From Heterocephalus glaber (Eukaryota > Chordata > Mammalia > Rodentia > Bathyergidae), in contig NW_004624781.1 of the NCBI RefSeq assembly GCF_000247695.1, forward strand, positions 13,707,463 to 13,771,462: 64,000 nucleotides of DNA, given 5' to 3'. This document shows positions 1 through 9,735 of this stretch, piece by piece. The position numbers and the translations under genes are program-made. The first letter of the stretch is position 1, and each line of letters opens with the position of its first letter. Below the pieces are notes generated by a model that saw only the letters and a list, made by a program, of their open reading frames with translations, was not told the origin of the DNA and made no database searches.

Positions 1-490
1 GGCTTGTAGGATTTTGTTTTTCTGTTGGGTTTCTGGGATCTTGACTATCATATGTCTAGGTGTAGATTTTTTTGCTCATGGCTAGTTGGAGTTCTCTATG
101 CCTCACTTATCTGTATGTCCAATTCTCCTCCTCTGTCTGGGAAGTTTTCTACTATTACTTCTGTGAACAGTTTTTTAAATGTCAATTGTACTTTCTCCTG
201 CTTTTTCGTGGACTCCTATCAGTCTGTTATTCTTCTTTGCATCATCTAGCAGCTGCTGGATTGATTTCTCATGGTCCCTTACTATTTTGAAGAAATCTCT
301 GTCTGTTTTCATGGTCATTAACCACAATCCTGTCTTCTATATCTGATAGTCTATCTTCAGATTCCCTTAATCTGCTGTGCTTACTTTCAGTGGAGTTTTT
401 AATCTCCTGGATATCTGTTTGAATCTATTTCATGGTTTCCATTTCTTTCTTATGCTGGGCATTCATGGCTTCCAGCATGTAAGAAACAAA
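1..490 (-). mobile_element. L1 ORF1 fragment, antisense
   Basis: Read on the minus strand, this stretch gives broken frames that resemble the LINE-1 ORF1 protein: a coiled-coil part with the pattern RLRESEDRLSDIEDR, then further on KKSTPRHMIVKIPET, which matches the conserved TPRHIIIK region of the ORF1 RNA-binding domain. Several stops and frameshifts show it is dead. The element runs off the left edge, so its 3' part lies outside the window. The short plus-strand open frames here are shadows of it. Confidence 0.75.
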
Positions 491-1110
491 GTTTTAAACA
501 TTCAGTTTCAACAAGATTTGCCAGTAAAGTTCAAAACAGGTGCTCCTATCTATTCCTCCCCCTGCTGCCAGAGATCCACCTATCTAGGACCAGCTAGTCA
601 GGGGGTTAAGGAATGAGGCAAAGAGCTGTGTGTCTTAGAGGCTGATGAAAGATGGGTAACGTTTTGGGAAAGGACAGGAATACACAGCCACATTGGTGTG
701 TTTTATGTCAAATATTCTCCTTCCACAGTATTTCCTGTTAATATATTTTATATTTTCATGAATTACAAAAACATATACATTTGTCTTTACCAAACACCAA
801 AAACATCTCATCATAAAATTATCATCAGGGAAATACAATTGAGAAATATTTATGCAGAATCACATGTAGGTAAAATGCTGAAACTTTTGTTTTAGAATAG
901 CCCTTCACTGTCTACCATGCATTTGCCTGAATTATTTTATTTATATCTCAAAACAATCATCTAAAACACAAGGGGTATGTATAGATTGCCATTTCTTGTT
1001 GCCTGCGTGGTTCTCCTACTCCGGAAGGATAGAAATGATGCTGGTGTTTGGACACCCAGTGCCTAGTGTGTCTATCCTAACAATCTTTCAATAAGTCCAT
1101 GTTGAGTTAC
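491..1110. other. intergenic, nothing recognised
   Basis: About 600 bases without a recognisable gene or repeat. The first 130 bases could be the upstream (5' UTR) part of the neighbouring minus-strand L1, but I cannot confirm this. Short open frames on both strands show no known motif. Confidence 0.4.
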
Positions 1111-1111
1111 A

Positions 1112-1240
1112 GTGAAGAGGACTCTCATTTTCCAGTTGAGGAAATGGAGATCAGGAGAGAGTAGTGGCCGGTCCAAAATCACAAAGCAGGGAAATGGGAT
1201 GGTTCCCATCTAAACCTTTGGGCTCCAGATCCAATGCCGG
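1112..1240 (+). repeat. MIR SINE, diverged
   Basis: Carries the MIR core order: a CATTTTCCAGTTGAGGAAA block (consensus CATTTTACAGATGAGGAAA), a degenerate AAGGTCACACAGC block (AAAATCACAAAGC) and a closing TGGGCTCCAGATCC. Clearly ancient. Confidence 0.65.
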
Positions 1241-2439
1241 ATTGCTCCAGTACAGTAGAGAAATCTCATTTTTGCCCAAACTGAAAGAATATTTTGGCTG
1301 ATGGATAGATTTTTGTTTACCTTTAAAATTTTTCTTTATGATTATGCTGCTTATGGAATAAACACATTAATACTGGGAAAAGATTCCTTAGGCAGAACTG
1401 CCACTCACTATAAGAGGGAAGCTAAGGTCAAGGTCTCTGTCCTGCATGTCGCCGGCCTGGAAGGACACCACAGTCCCATCCGTGTGCATCTCAAAATCAC
1501 ACACAGCTGGTCACATGCTGATATTATGAAAACCCATCTTCAGAGCTACCCGCCAAACCCCAAATGAAGAGGCCTGCTGGTCAGGCATTAGCAACAACAG
1601 TGTGCAAGTCATTTAGTCTAACAGCTGCTGTGTTAGAATTTTCCTGGATTGGGGATGGGAATGAGGAGTTGAATGTCCCACACGTTCACAGTGGACTACA
1701 AAGAGCTGGGACTTTTGTTCCCCTGCGAGTCTCTAGCAAGAATGCTGAAAGCAGTATCCTGAGAGTTTTGGTGGCCCTGCAGTCCCAGCAGCTGAGACAG
1801 GGTCTCCTGCTTGCTTTTCGAGGTCTGTCAGTGGAGACCCCCAAATGCCTGCTGCTTACCACATATCAGCCCAGGGTGCCTGCATAGCATGCTGAGAGCC
1901 TGGGGACGAGTTGTTCTGGCAAGTAACTATCACTTATTCAATTGTTTATATTGTTGGTCCTATCTATAATAGCACTAGATCAGAAGGCTTTCCTTCCAGA
2001 AGCTTCTCCACTAATTACAATTCTCACTGTGCCATCAAGCACAGAGGACATAAAAATCAATATTTAGAGCTCTTTCCAAGGTAACGCTCTCCTCCTAGCT
2101 CCATGTTTGTTGAAATGCCATGGAGAGAAACAGCGATGCCACTGATCCAGTTCTTAGACAGGTGACCCTTACTTTGTCCTCAGAAAAGACGTGGCACTCT
2201 GTCAAGGAACACCCTGTGGCTTTCTGATGCCTTCCAGGAGAAACTGAGGCATCTGTGTGGGGGAAGCTAGCCAGTTATTACAGTTTTAAAGATTAACTTC
2301 CTAGCAGGTGAAAAATATGTCAAAATGGTGTCTAGATATCTGAAAATATCATTGAGTACTCTGCAGGACATATTACAGGCAACAAAGCCTTTGCCCTTGG
2401 TTAGTGAACTAACAGCATAGTTTTCCTTAGGTCATGATT
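1241..2439. other. intergenic, nothing recognised
   Basis: Roughly 1.2 kb of mixed-composition DNA. Two consecutive plus-strand open frames (1301-1567 and 1564-1887) show no recognisable domain, have no promoter or splice context, and are probably chance. Confidence 0.4.
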
Positions 2440-2860
2440 GCAGCGCATGATGTTTCCATTCCTTGTGGGGAGTTGGTACATGGACAGAACACATCTTAAC
2501 TCATTTTCATCCCCTTTTTCCCTTCTCTTTGTCTGTTGATCCTATTTGAGAAACATCTATCTCCTGACTTCTTATTATCTATCTTTTATTTTGCTCTTTA
2601 TTTCTATTTTGGGGTTTTCATATAAGAAAAATCATGCAATATTTAAGTTGTATGCCTGATTTACTTCACTTAACATTGTGGTCTGAAGGGGCATCCATTT
2701 TCCTATAAAAGACTCAAGCTTATCTTTCTTTATGGCACAGTAGTACTCCATGGTGTATAAATACTACTTTTTCTTTATTCATATCATTCATATGTTGATG
2801 GACATATTTAGCTATTGTGAATCATGCTACCGTGCCATATTTCTCAAAGGCAGTATGCTC
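2440..2860 (-). mobile_element. L1 3' end, antisense
   Basis: The phrases 'cattccttgtggggagttggt', 'ggcatccattttcctata', 'tggcacagtagtactccatgg' and 'atgttgatggacatattta' are the reverse of the ORF2 tail and 3' UTR of rodent L1. The same family lies at 59022-59340, and on the plus strand at 5093-5990. Truncated and diverged. Confidence 0.75.
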
Positions 2861-3424
2861 TCAGAAGCAGTTCTAAACATTTTGTGGTTTAACATGAAGA
2901 ATTTAGAGATTCTGACCATGTCTACTCAGGTCTCCTGTAGATTTATCTCTGAATAATTGATCAAATCCCCAGGAAGCTGAATGGCTTTAACAGTTGACTT
3001 GGTAAAAGGCACCAGTTAGTAATCATATATGCTGCAGAGAAAAATTTCAAAGTCTGTTTTGCTTGAGTGATTGGAATTGAACCCAATTGGGGCTGATTGC
3101 ACCTGCCCAGGGAATCCTGAGTCTGTGACTTTCATGTCCTCTGTGAGCCCAGCTCATTGATCCTCAGGTACAGAGATGATCATTATCTCTTTCCCCAAAC
3201 ATTTGCTCAGAGGGAATCTGTTTAAGGGAGAGTGTGTTGACTGAATGAAGCAAGATCACTTTTGGCTTTGTTTGTTTGGTGATATCAAAAGGTTTTGACC
3301 TTTGAAATTTGGTGTGGTACCAAAGGACAAGGAGGAAAACATGACAGTCTGATGCAAAACAGCAGGCAGCAATTTTCAAATGAACATTTTTTTTTATAAT
3401 TTTAAAATATTTTACTTCTGGTTT
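2861..3424. other. intergenic, nothing recognised
   Basis: About 560 bases with no recognisable gene, repeat or RNA. The 71-codon minus-strand open frame at 3164-3379 shows no known motif. Confidence 0.35.
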
Positions 3425-3547
3425 ATGGAAAGTGGTTTTGCTTTTTTTTTTTTTTGGTACTGGAGATCAAACGCAGGACCTGCACTTGCCAGGCATGTGT
3501 GGTGCCACTGAGCTACATTCCTGGCCTCCCATGGAAAATGGTTTCAC
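3425..3547 (-). repeat. ID-like tRNA SINE with target duplication
   Basis: A minus-strand copy: poly-T tail, TTGGTACTGGAGATCAAAC (B-box side), then CCACTGAGCTAC (A-box side) ending in GGCC. It is flanked by imperfect direct repeats ATGGAAAGTGGTTTTGC (3425-3441) and ATGGAAAATGGTTTCAC (3531-3547), the target-site duplication of L1-driven insertion. Fairly diverged, so an older member of the family. Confidence 0.8.
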
Positions 3548-4279
3548 CCACTGTCTAAAAACATACTGATTGGACATATTGCCTATATTGTCTAGATAGT
3601 GTGACATATTATTTTTCTCACTTACGTTGATTTAGTTCAGTTTAGCAACCACTCTTTGAGTGTACAAGTACTTTGCTCTGTGCTAGGTTCTGGGCACAGA
3701 AAGATCAATGCAAAACAGCCCTCGAAGATGCTCTTACTTCAACTAAAAAATACACAGGGTTCTGGGTAAATGTGATGAATATATGGAACCTTTTTCTTAT
3801 CACGTAGCCCAGGGTGAAATTGAAGCAGAGAAGAGGACTAGCTTGTTGCTAAGTCCTAACCACTTTGCCTGGCAAGTCTACTTTTAAGGAAATGAATGTA
3901 ATCTCTACTTTCTTGCAGAGACATTCATAAGATCACAGAATTGAGGTATTGGAGCAGGCCCCACCATATACATTACCCAATTCCTCTATCATAAGTAAGG
4001 TATGGGAGGGCAGGTGACTCCCCAGCATCAGCTTGTGATGGGCCAGGATTAGAGGACTAGAATTGAGGATCCTAATTCCTAATTTTGCCTTCATCCCCCT
4101 AGAATGATCTCTCTCTCCTTGTTCTGCCATTGATTTCACTCACAATAAGTGGGGAGTACAGGATCAAAAGTTTGGTTGAAAGAGGAGCTGGGAGACTTGC
4201 ATGGGAGTTGTGGGTGTGATACAGATCAATAGAAGGAATTGTTTATGAAAATACTTTACATTAAAATAGCCTTGTTTCT
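3548..4279. other. intergenic, weak L2/MIR-like trace
   Basis: Around 3650-3730 there is a TGTGCTAGGTTCTGGGCAC stretch like the 'tgtgccaggcactgttctaggcac' phrase of old L2/MIR-class repeats. Nothing else is recognised. Confidence 0.3.
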
Positions 4280-4609
4280 CTTTATTAAAGGGTGCTGGGA
4301 AATTTGGATCACCACATGCAGAAGATTGAGTCTAGAGTCATACATCTCACCATGTTCTAACTAGAATCAAAATGGATCAAAGATATCAATGTTAAAACAG
4401 AAACACTTCATCTGCTGAAAAATAAAATAGGTAAAACTCTTGAAGACATGGGTGTAGGCAAAACCTGCAGAACAGGACCCCAGTAGAAAAAGAAATAATA
4501 CCGAGAACCAACAAATGGGATCATGTGCTTGTGCACAATGAAGGACACAAGAAACAGAGTGAAGAGACAATCCACAGCACAAGAAAAAAACTTTGCCAGC
4601 TATTCAGAG
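4280..4609 (+). mobile_element. L1 ORF2 C-terminal fragment, 5' part
   Basis: Plus-strand LINE-1 sequence from the distal part of ORF2, recognisable by AATGGATCAAAGATATCAATG, the 'gaagacatgggtgtaggcaa' phrase and 'agacaatccacagc...ctttgccagctattc'. It breaks off at 4609 where a solo LTR is inserted and resumes at 5093. Stops and indels make it inactive. Confidence 0.85.
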
Positions 4610-5092
4610 TGTGGGGCATTGGCCGGAGGTACGTATGAGATCAAGATGAGTAAGGGACTTTTGGAGCCACACACCCAAAACCTCGCATGGTTAGAGATTA
4701 AAAGATAGCCCACAGGGCCACATGTCCGAGTAGGGTCAAACACATTGCTCTAAGGAATGAATGCGCTGGCCCTTGTCTTCCCCTTTCTCCCATTTATTAC
4801 CTAGATTGGCCCCAAGGTCAGTGAACATCCCGTCCTGCCTCTGTCCCTGACATGAATTTCTGCACAGATGTCGTCCTTCCTTTATCCTTTGTCCTTGTTT
4901 CCTGGTTCTATCAATAAAACGCCACAGAGGCTTTAGTTCAGGGCTGTTGTTGGAGTCTTTCTCACGCTGAGGAGTCTCAGTTATTGGCAGCCCCTCTGGA
5001 CCCTTCTTGGAGTATGGATTGGACACTGTTTCCAAGGATCTTGGAGTAATCTTTCATCCTCTTGCACCACACCATGGTCATGAACTGTGACA
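4610..5092 (+). mobile_element. solo LTR inserted in L1
   Basis: A 483-bp element starting TGTGGGG and ending TGTGACA, so it has the TG...CA ends of a retroviral LTR. It is flanked by identical 6-bp copies of TCAGAG (4604-4609 and 5093-5098), and the L1 reading continues across it. A polyadenylation signal AATAAA at 4913-4918 sits where the R region is expected, followed by a U5-like tail (TCTTTCTCACGCTGAGGAG). No internal retroviral genes remain, so it arose by LTR-LTR recombination. A 6-bp duplication is typical of class II (ERVK/IAP-like) elements; I infer that class but cannot name the family. Confidence 0.82.
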
Positions 5093-5990
5093 TCAGAGGA
5101 CTAAGATCTAGAATATATGAAGAACTAAAAAAAAAATTAGACCTCCCCAAATAAAAGCCCCAATAAAAAAATGGGCAGCTGAGATGTAGAGACACTTCAC
5201 AGCAGAAGTACAGAGGGCCAATAAAAAAATGAAAAAATGTTCAACCTCACTGGCCATCAGAGAAATGCAGATTAAAACAACACATGACCATCATCAAGAA
5301 ATCAAACAATAATAAGTGTTGGTGAGGCTTCAAGGACAACGGAACCCTTCTACATTGTTGGTGGAAATGTAAACTTTTATAACCACTATGGAGGTAAGTA
5401 TAGAGAGTCCTCACAAAACTGAAAATAGAAATTCCATTTGACCCACTATTCCCCTTCTAGGTACCTTCCCCAAAGAGTTAGTCATCATATTACAACATAT
5501 TACCTATGTTTACTTTACAACATATTACCTACGTTTACTTTAGCACAATTTATGATAGCTAAATCTTAGAAACAGCCTGTATGCTCATCAACAGATGAAT
5601 AGATAAAGAAAATGTGGTATTTATACACAAGGGAGTACTACTCTGCCATAAAGAAGGATACAAGGCATTTGTAGGTAAGTGGATACACCTCAAGACCATA
5701 ATGTTAAGTGAAATAAATCAGACACACAAGTTTAAGTATTGCTTGGTTTCTCTTACGTGAAAAATACAAACTGTAAATATAGAGCAAAAGAAAAGATACG
5801 TAATAGGAAGTAGGAAGATCTTTTTCAAGTGGGAAGGGGAACAAGAGTTGGAGAGAACAGCGAGGGATGGGAAGGGAAGTGGATCAAAGGGGATTGAGAA
5901 GTGTTATGTGTACATACAGACTTGCTACCATAAATATCATCACTAGGCATGGCAACATGTCCTGATAAAAAGTAAAGGAAAAACTAAAAC
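5093..5990 (+). mobile_element. L1 ORF2 end and 3' UTR
   Basis: Continuation of the interrupted L1: 'gactaagatctagaatatatgaag', 'catcagagaaatgcagatt', 'tgttggtggaaatgtaaact', 'gtactactctgccataaagaagga' and the rodent 3' UTR phrase around 5680-5770 match the end of ORF2 and the 3' UTR. It holds a 27-bp tandem duplication at about 5490-5541. Ends near 5990 in an A-rich stretch. Confidence 0.87.
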
Positions 5991-6099
5991 TAAAAACAGC
6001 TTGTTATAATTAACCTTGGGGAGGCTCAAAGAAGGTGATGGAAATTAGGAGATTCTTAAAGTATCACAACTCACCCATTTGTGTGCACGTGTATGCCTA

Positions 6100-6290
6100 T
6101 GTGTGTGTGTGTTGAACCCAGGGCCTTTATGCAGAGCTACATCCCTAGCCCTTTTTAAGTTTTATTTTGTTTTGAAACACGGTCTTGCTAAGTCACTGAG
6201 TTGTCCAGGTCGGGCTTAAACTTGCACTCTTCCACCCTAGTATTCCAGAGATCTGGAGTTAGGTGTATGCCATGAGCCTGGCTTCATCAG
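6100..6290 (-). repeat. B1-dID composite SINE, antisense
   Basis: From left to right: a truncated ID-like unit (GAACCCAGGGCCTTTATG ... GAGCTACATCCCTAGCCC), a T-rich linker, then a reversed 7SL-derived B1 monomer (AAACACGGTCTTGCTAAGTC ... GTTGTCCAGG ... GTGTATGCCATGAGCCTGGC). This ID-plus-B1 order on the minus strand is the B1-dID family of non-muroid rodents. Moderately diverged. Confidence 0.78.
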
Positions 6291-7235
6291 CCACTTCTTG
6301 GGGCCAGTGCTGCTTATGAAATATAATATTGGCATCTTAATTGTGTGCGATTGAATTAAGTGACCTATTAGTACATAGAATTCCCGGAACTTCTTGCCCT
6401 TGCAATGATGTCAGAGAGTCTGACTAACTTTTTTATGAAAGGGGATTATCCTCTCGGTGGAATCAGTTAAGGCTTGAGGTGTTGGTCTTCAGCTTTGCAG
6501 GTCTAGAACTTGATTTTATTGTGTTGCCAAATGCAACCAAGCCCTGGAGCACTGACACATACTACCAAGTCCACGGGACACTGGATTCTAACTGCAATGC
6601 TCTTTATGAGTTTACAATGTGAAAAACAACTGTTCCTCCCATGGGCGATCAGCATAAACCTCCTCACCTGTAAAGTCTACAGTAGACCTTACGAGTCTAT
6701 TATTCTTGGATGGGAGACACAGATGACGCTGACCTAACAACTCACTCTTCCAGCCCAGCTGCTCCCTGCACCCACAACTGCTTCCACCAAGAACGAATTT
6801 GCTTCACGTTTCACACCTGTGCCCCTATCCAGGCTCCAGCTCCACCGGAACCTGACACCTGCCCCTGTCTTGTGGTTTCTCACCTCTCAGCCCACCTTCT
6901 CTGGGACTCCTAGATCTTTACAGGGCCTCTAACTGACCTTCATACCCAGCTTCTGTCATTCAGTTGACTCCTGATGCTGATCTCATATTCCCACAGCTTA
7001 CCCAGCAACCAGCCCTCTGACTGAGAAGTCCAGCACCCTCGGGCCATCACTATGTCTTGGAGGGATGGGGACAGTGACCTGATCATGTGCTTATTTCTAT
7101 TCTGAGGGTCTCTCCATGGAAGGAGCCAGAACACCATATCCATGTTTCGAGACTCTGCTGTGCAGAGCAGGGCTGGAGAGTTCCCTGTTACAGGATAGTC
7201 AGCATGGAGCTCAGAGACCCAACAGGTGTTCCCTG
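6291..7235. other. intergenic, nothing recognised
   Basis: About 950 bases. Several short overlapping open frames between 6510 and 7330 show no domain and no splice or promoter context. Slightly C-rich from 6740 to 6960. Confidence 0.35.
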
Positions 7236-7445
7236 GGTTGCTCAGTCTGTGTCCACCACTCTGGAGATGTGGGCAAGTTATCAGCAACTCTACACCTTCA
7301 TTTCCTCATTTGCAGAAATGCGGTTGTAATACATACATACATACATACATACATACATACATACATCATAGGCCTGCTCTGAGAAGTCAGTGAAGTATCT
7401 CATATAACACATTTAATAGGTTCTACACTAAGTGCACAATACTTG
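7236..7445 (+). repeat. MIR with embedded (ATAC)n
   Basis: GGGCAAGTTATCAGCAACTC ... TTCATTTCCTCATTTGCAGAAATG is the MIR core ('gggcaagttacttaacctctctgtgcctcagtttcctcatctg'). After the microsatellite, GAAGTATCTCATATAACACATTTAATAGG and CTAAGTGCACAATAC match the MIR 3' part. The tetranucleotide run (ATAC)n occupies 7329-7367. Confidence 0.72.
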
Positions 7446-8489
7446 TCACTCTGCTGTCTCACTTTAAGAAGGACCCCAGCAGCCCTTTTCTTTTATGACA
7501 ACACCGTGACCTCAGATATTTCCCAATACAATTGAGTGGGGATAGTTTCAGAGTAACACCCTCCTGACATCTTGTAAGGTAGATTAGATTAGACAGGACA
7601 CAAATGCAAATGCGACAGGAGCACACTCATGTCTGCCCACCACCTGCCTGACCCCAGTGATAGCAGCCACCGCCTGTTGTGTGCTTTTAGAAGCCAGGCA
7701 CCTGGAGAGCTGCTTTTTAATGACAGTTTTGTATTCTTTTAAATAATGGACAGTCAGGAGTGGCCACAGGACGAGACACAGGGACAGCTCAGGAGAAAAA
7801 CAAACGTGTGTTATACTCCCAGTCCTTGAGACAGGAGGCACACCACACCATGTGGCCCCCGCAGAGGTTCATGTGGGAAAGACACATAACCACAGCAAAA
7901 GAAAGGTGAGCAATTTGGGATTGATGAGTTGGACAACCTTGGTGTCTTGGGCTATCAGGATGGTCCCTAGCTGCCCGACACCTGGATCTAACTAAGATGA
8001 CAGCAGTATAGCAGTGGCTTCCTAGGGAGCATGGGCCAGGTGGATGGTTTTTTTGCAGATCTAAGGCATGCTCCTCACTGGGCCCTTGGCCCTTGGTCCC
8101 ACTCTCCTGTTTTTTCACCTGTGAGACCATGGGTTAACATAAGACCCAGTGTCAGTATAAGACCCAGTCCTTATACTGCGTATTCAGGCTTTTACTATAA
8201 TAACTCAGACTTGTAACATCGTTTCCTATCTCATTGACACATAAACTTTTCATTACATATACTACATACTATATTAAGAAACATCTCTTTTTAACCATTT
8301 TTTTTTCTGGACCTGGGATCAAAACGCCCTCCACAATGTCCACAGATGCGCTTTAGCGAGTCTATAAAACCCCAAAGTTAGTTTCAAACCCTGTGTGTGT
8401 TTGTGTGCATGCATGCATTTTTTCTGTGTAAAACAATAGTTTCCATCAGTCTATAAAAGGAGTTTGAATCAGTTTTCAGTAGGTACAGT
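7446..8489. other. intergenic, nothing recognised
   Basis: About 1 kb without recognised features. Minus-strand open frames at 7584-7841 and 7789-8130 overlap each other and show no known protein family. A short TG-rich/TGCATGCATG stretch lies at 8390-8420. Confidence 0.35.
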
Positions 8490-8884
8490 AATAAAGTGTC
8501 AAAAATGTAGTGCCTTAAAACAATACAAATTTACTCTGGATGTTGGAAGTCTAAAGTCCCTGTGTCAGGGCACTGCAGGGCTGGGGGCACAATTTCCTTA
8601 CCTTCTTGGCCCCAAAGGTCACCTGTCACCTGCATTCTCCACCTGTGGCCTCCTCCCTTGCATGATTACGTTGTTGTTGTCGCAACTCTTCCTCCTCACT
8701 CTGACCTGCCTCCCCCTTGCAATTACATGGGTCCCTCTCAGGTGATCCAGGATATTGCCTTTTCCATGAATGTTAACTTAATCATATTTGCAAAGTCTCT
8801 TTTGCTATACGAGGTAAATTCATGGGTGCCAGGGATCAGAATGTGGACATCTTTGGGAGGTCATGGTTCAATCTACCACAGCAG
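8490..8884 (-). mobile_element. MaLR (MLT1-class) LTR, antisense
   Basis: Reads as the reverse of an ERVL-MaLR LTR: 'tagtgccttaaaacaatacaaatttactctgg', a mid-part with GGTGATCCAGGATATTGCC, TAACTTAATCATATTTGCAAAG, and 'gccagggatcagaatgtggacatctttgggagg'. These follow the usual order of the MLT1-class consensus. Diverged; no internal region. Confidence 0.72.
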
Positions 8885-9625
8885 TCAGCACCCCAAATAT
8901 ATGAAAGGTTTAACTGGCTCCTAACTGGCTTCTTGAACAGTCTAGACAATTGTTTTTCAAGCATCCTGCTTCTCCTACATTCTCCTGCTCAACTTATGGT
9001 GACTTCTTACCTACCAGATCAACCCAGCTCACAAGGTCTTCAGGCAACAGGCCTTAATTTATCTCTCCCTTGTCATCCCCCGCCTTCCTCAGGTGGGACA
9101 TTCTAAGTCATCCCCTGGGAATGCATTTTTACTCCTAAGTCTACACCTGCTCATGTGGTTACCCTGCCAAAAATACCCTCTTCCCCACTCCTCTCCACCA
9201 ATGCGGTTTCCTTCCTATTACCAAAGACTGTCTTCCTTGTCCTTTATCTTTCATTATGGTTTCCTTTATGAAGCCTTGAGTCATTACTGACTGGTACTCT
9301 AATCATATATTTTTTTCAGTCATACGATAGGCAAGGATGATTCTAAGGGTATTCTGAGGACAAACATATCTTCAACATTCCTCTGAACACCTAAAGGAGA
9401 TTATGAATGGAAAATTCTTTCTACTTCTTCCATCCTTCTCCAAGAAACACAATTCTGTACCTCATGAACACACTATGTCCTTCATTTAGGTCCTTTGCCA
9501 TCCAACAATAGCTATTCTGAAATATGTTCCATTATGTGATTTACTCAAAGAGAAGCAAATCTGATGCACCAGAAGTTTTAAGATTATTCAATGGAAAATT
9601 ATTTTTACTTCAACTGCTGATATTT
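8885..9625 (+). repeat. C/T-rich, weak L2-like sequence
   Basis: The pyrimidine-rich text at about 8940-9290 ('catcctgcttctcctacattctcc', 'tggggtttcctttatgaagcctt'-like wording) loosely resembles the 3' half of L2, which gives long stop-poor frames on the plus strand. Low certainty; the rest is unassigned. Confidence 0.3.
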
Positions 9626-9629
9626 AAAA

Positions 9630-9735
9630 TCATAAAAGTAGATATATCTCTGTGGTAGAGCATTTGTCGAGCACGCGAGAGGTCCTCAATTTAATTCTAG
9701 GTGTCACACGCACACACATACACACACTCAAAGAA
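9630..9735 (+). repeat. old ID-like SINE
   Basis: ATATCTCTGTGGTAGAGCATTTGTCGAGCACGCGAGAGGTCC then TTAATTCTAGGTGTC is a decayed ID element (A box and tRNA-Ala-like middle), closed by a CA-rich tail (9703-9728). More diverged and of a different subtype from the GGGCCGGGGATTTAGC copies. Confidence 0.65.
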
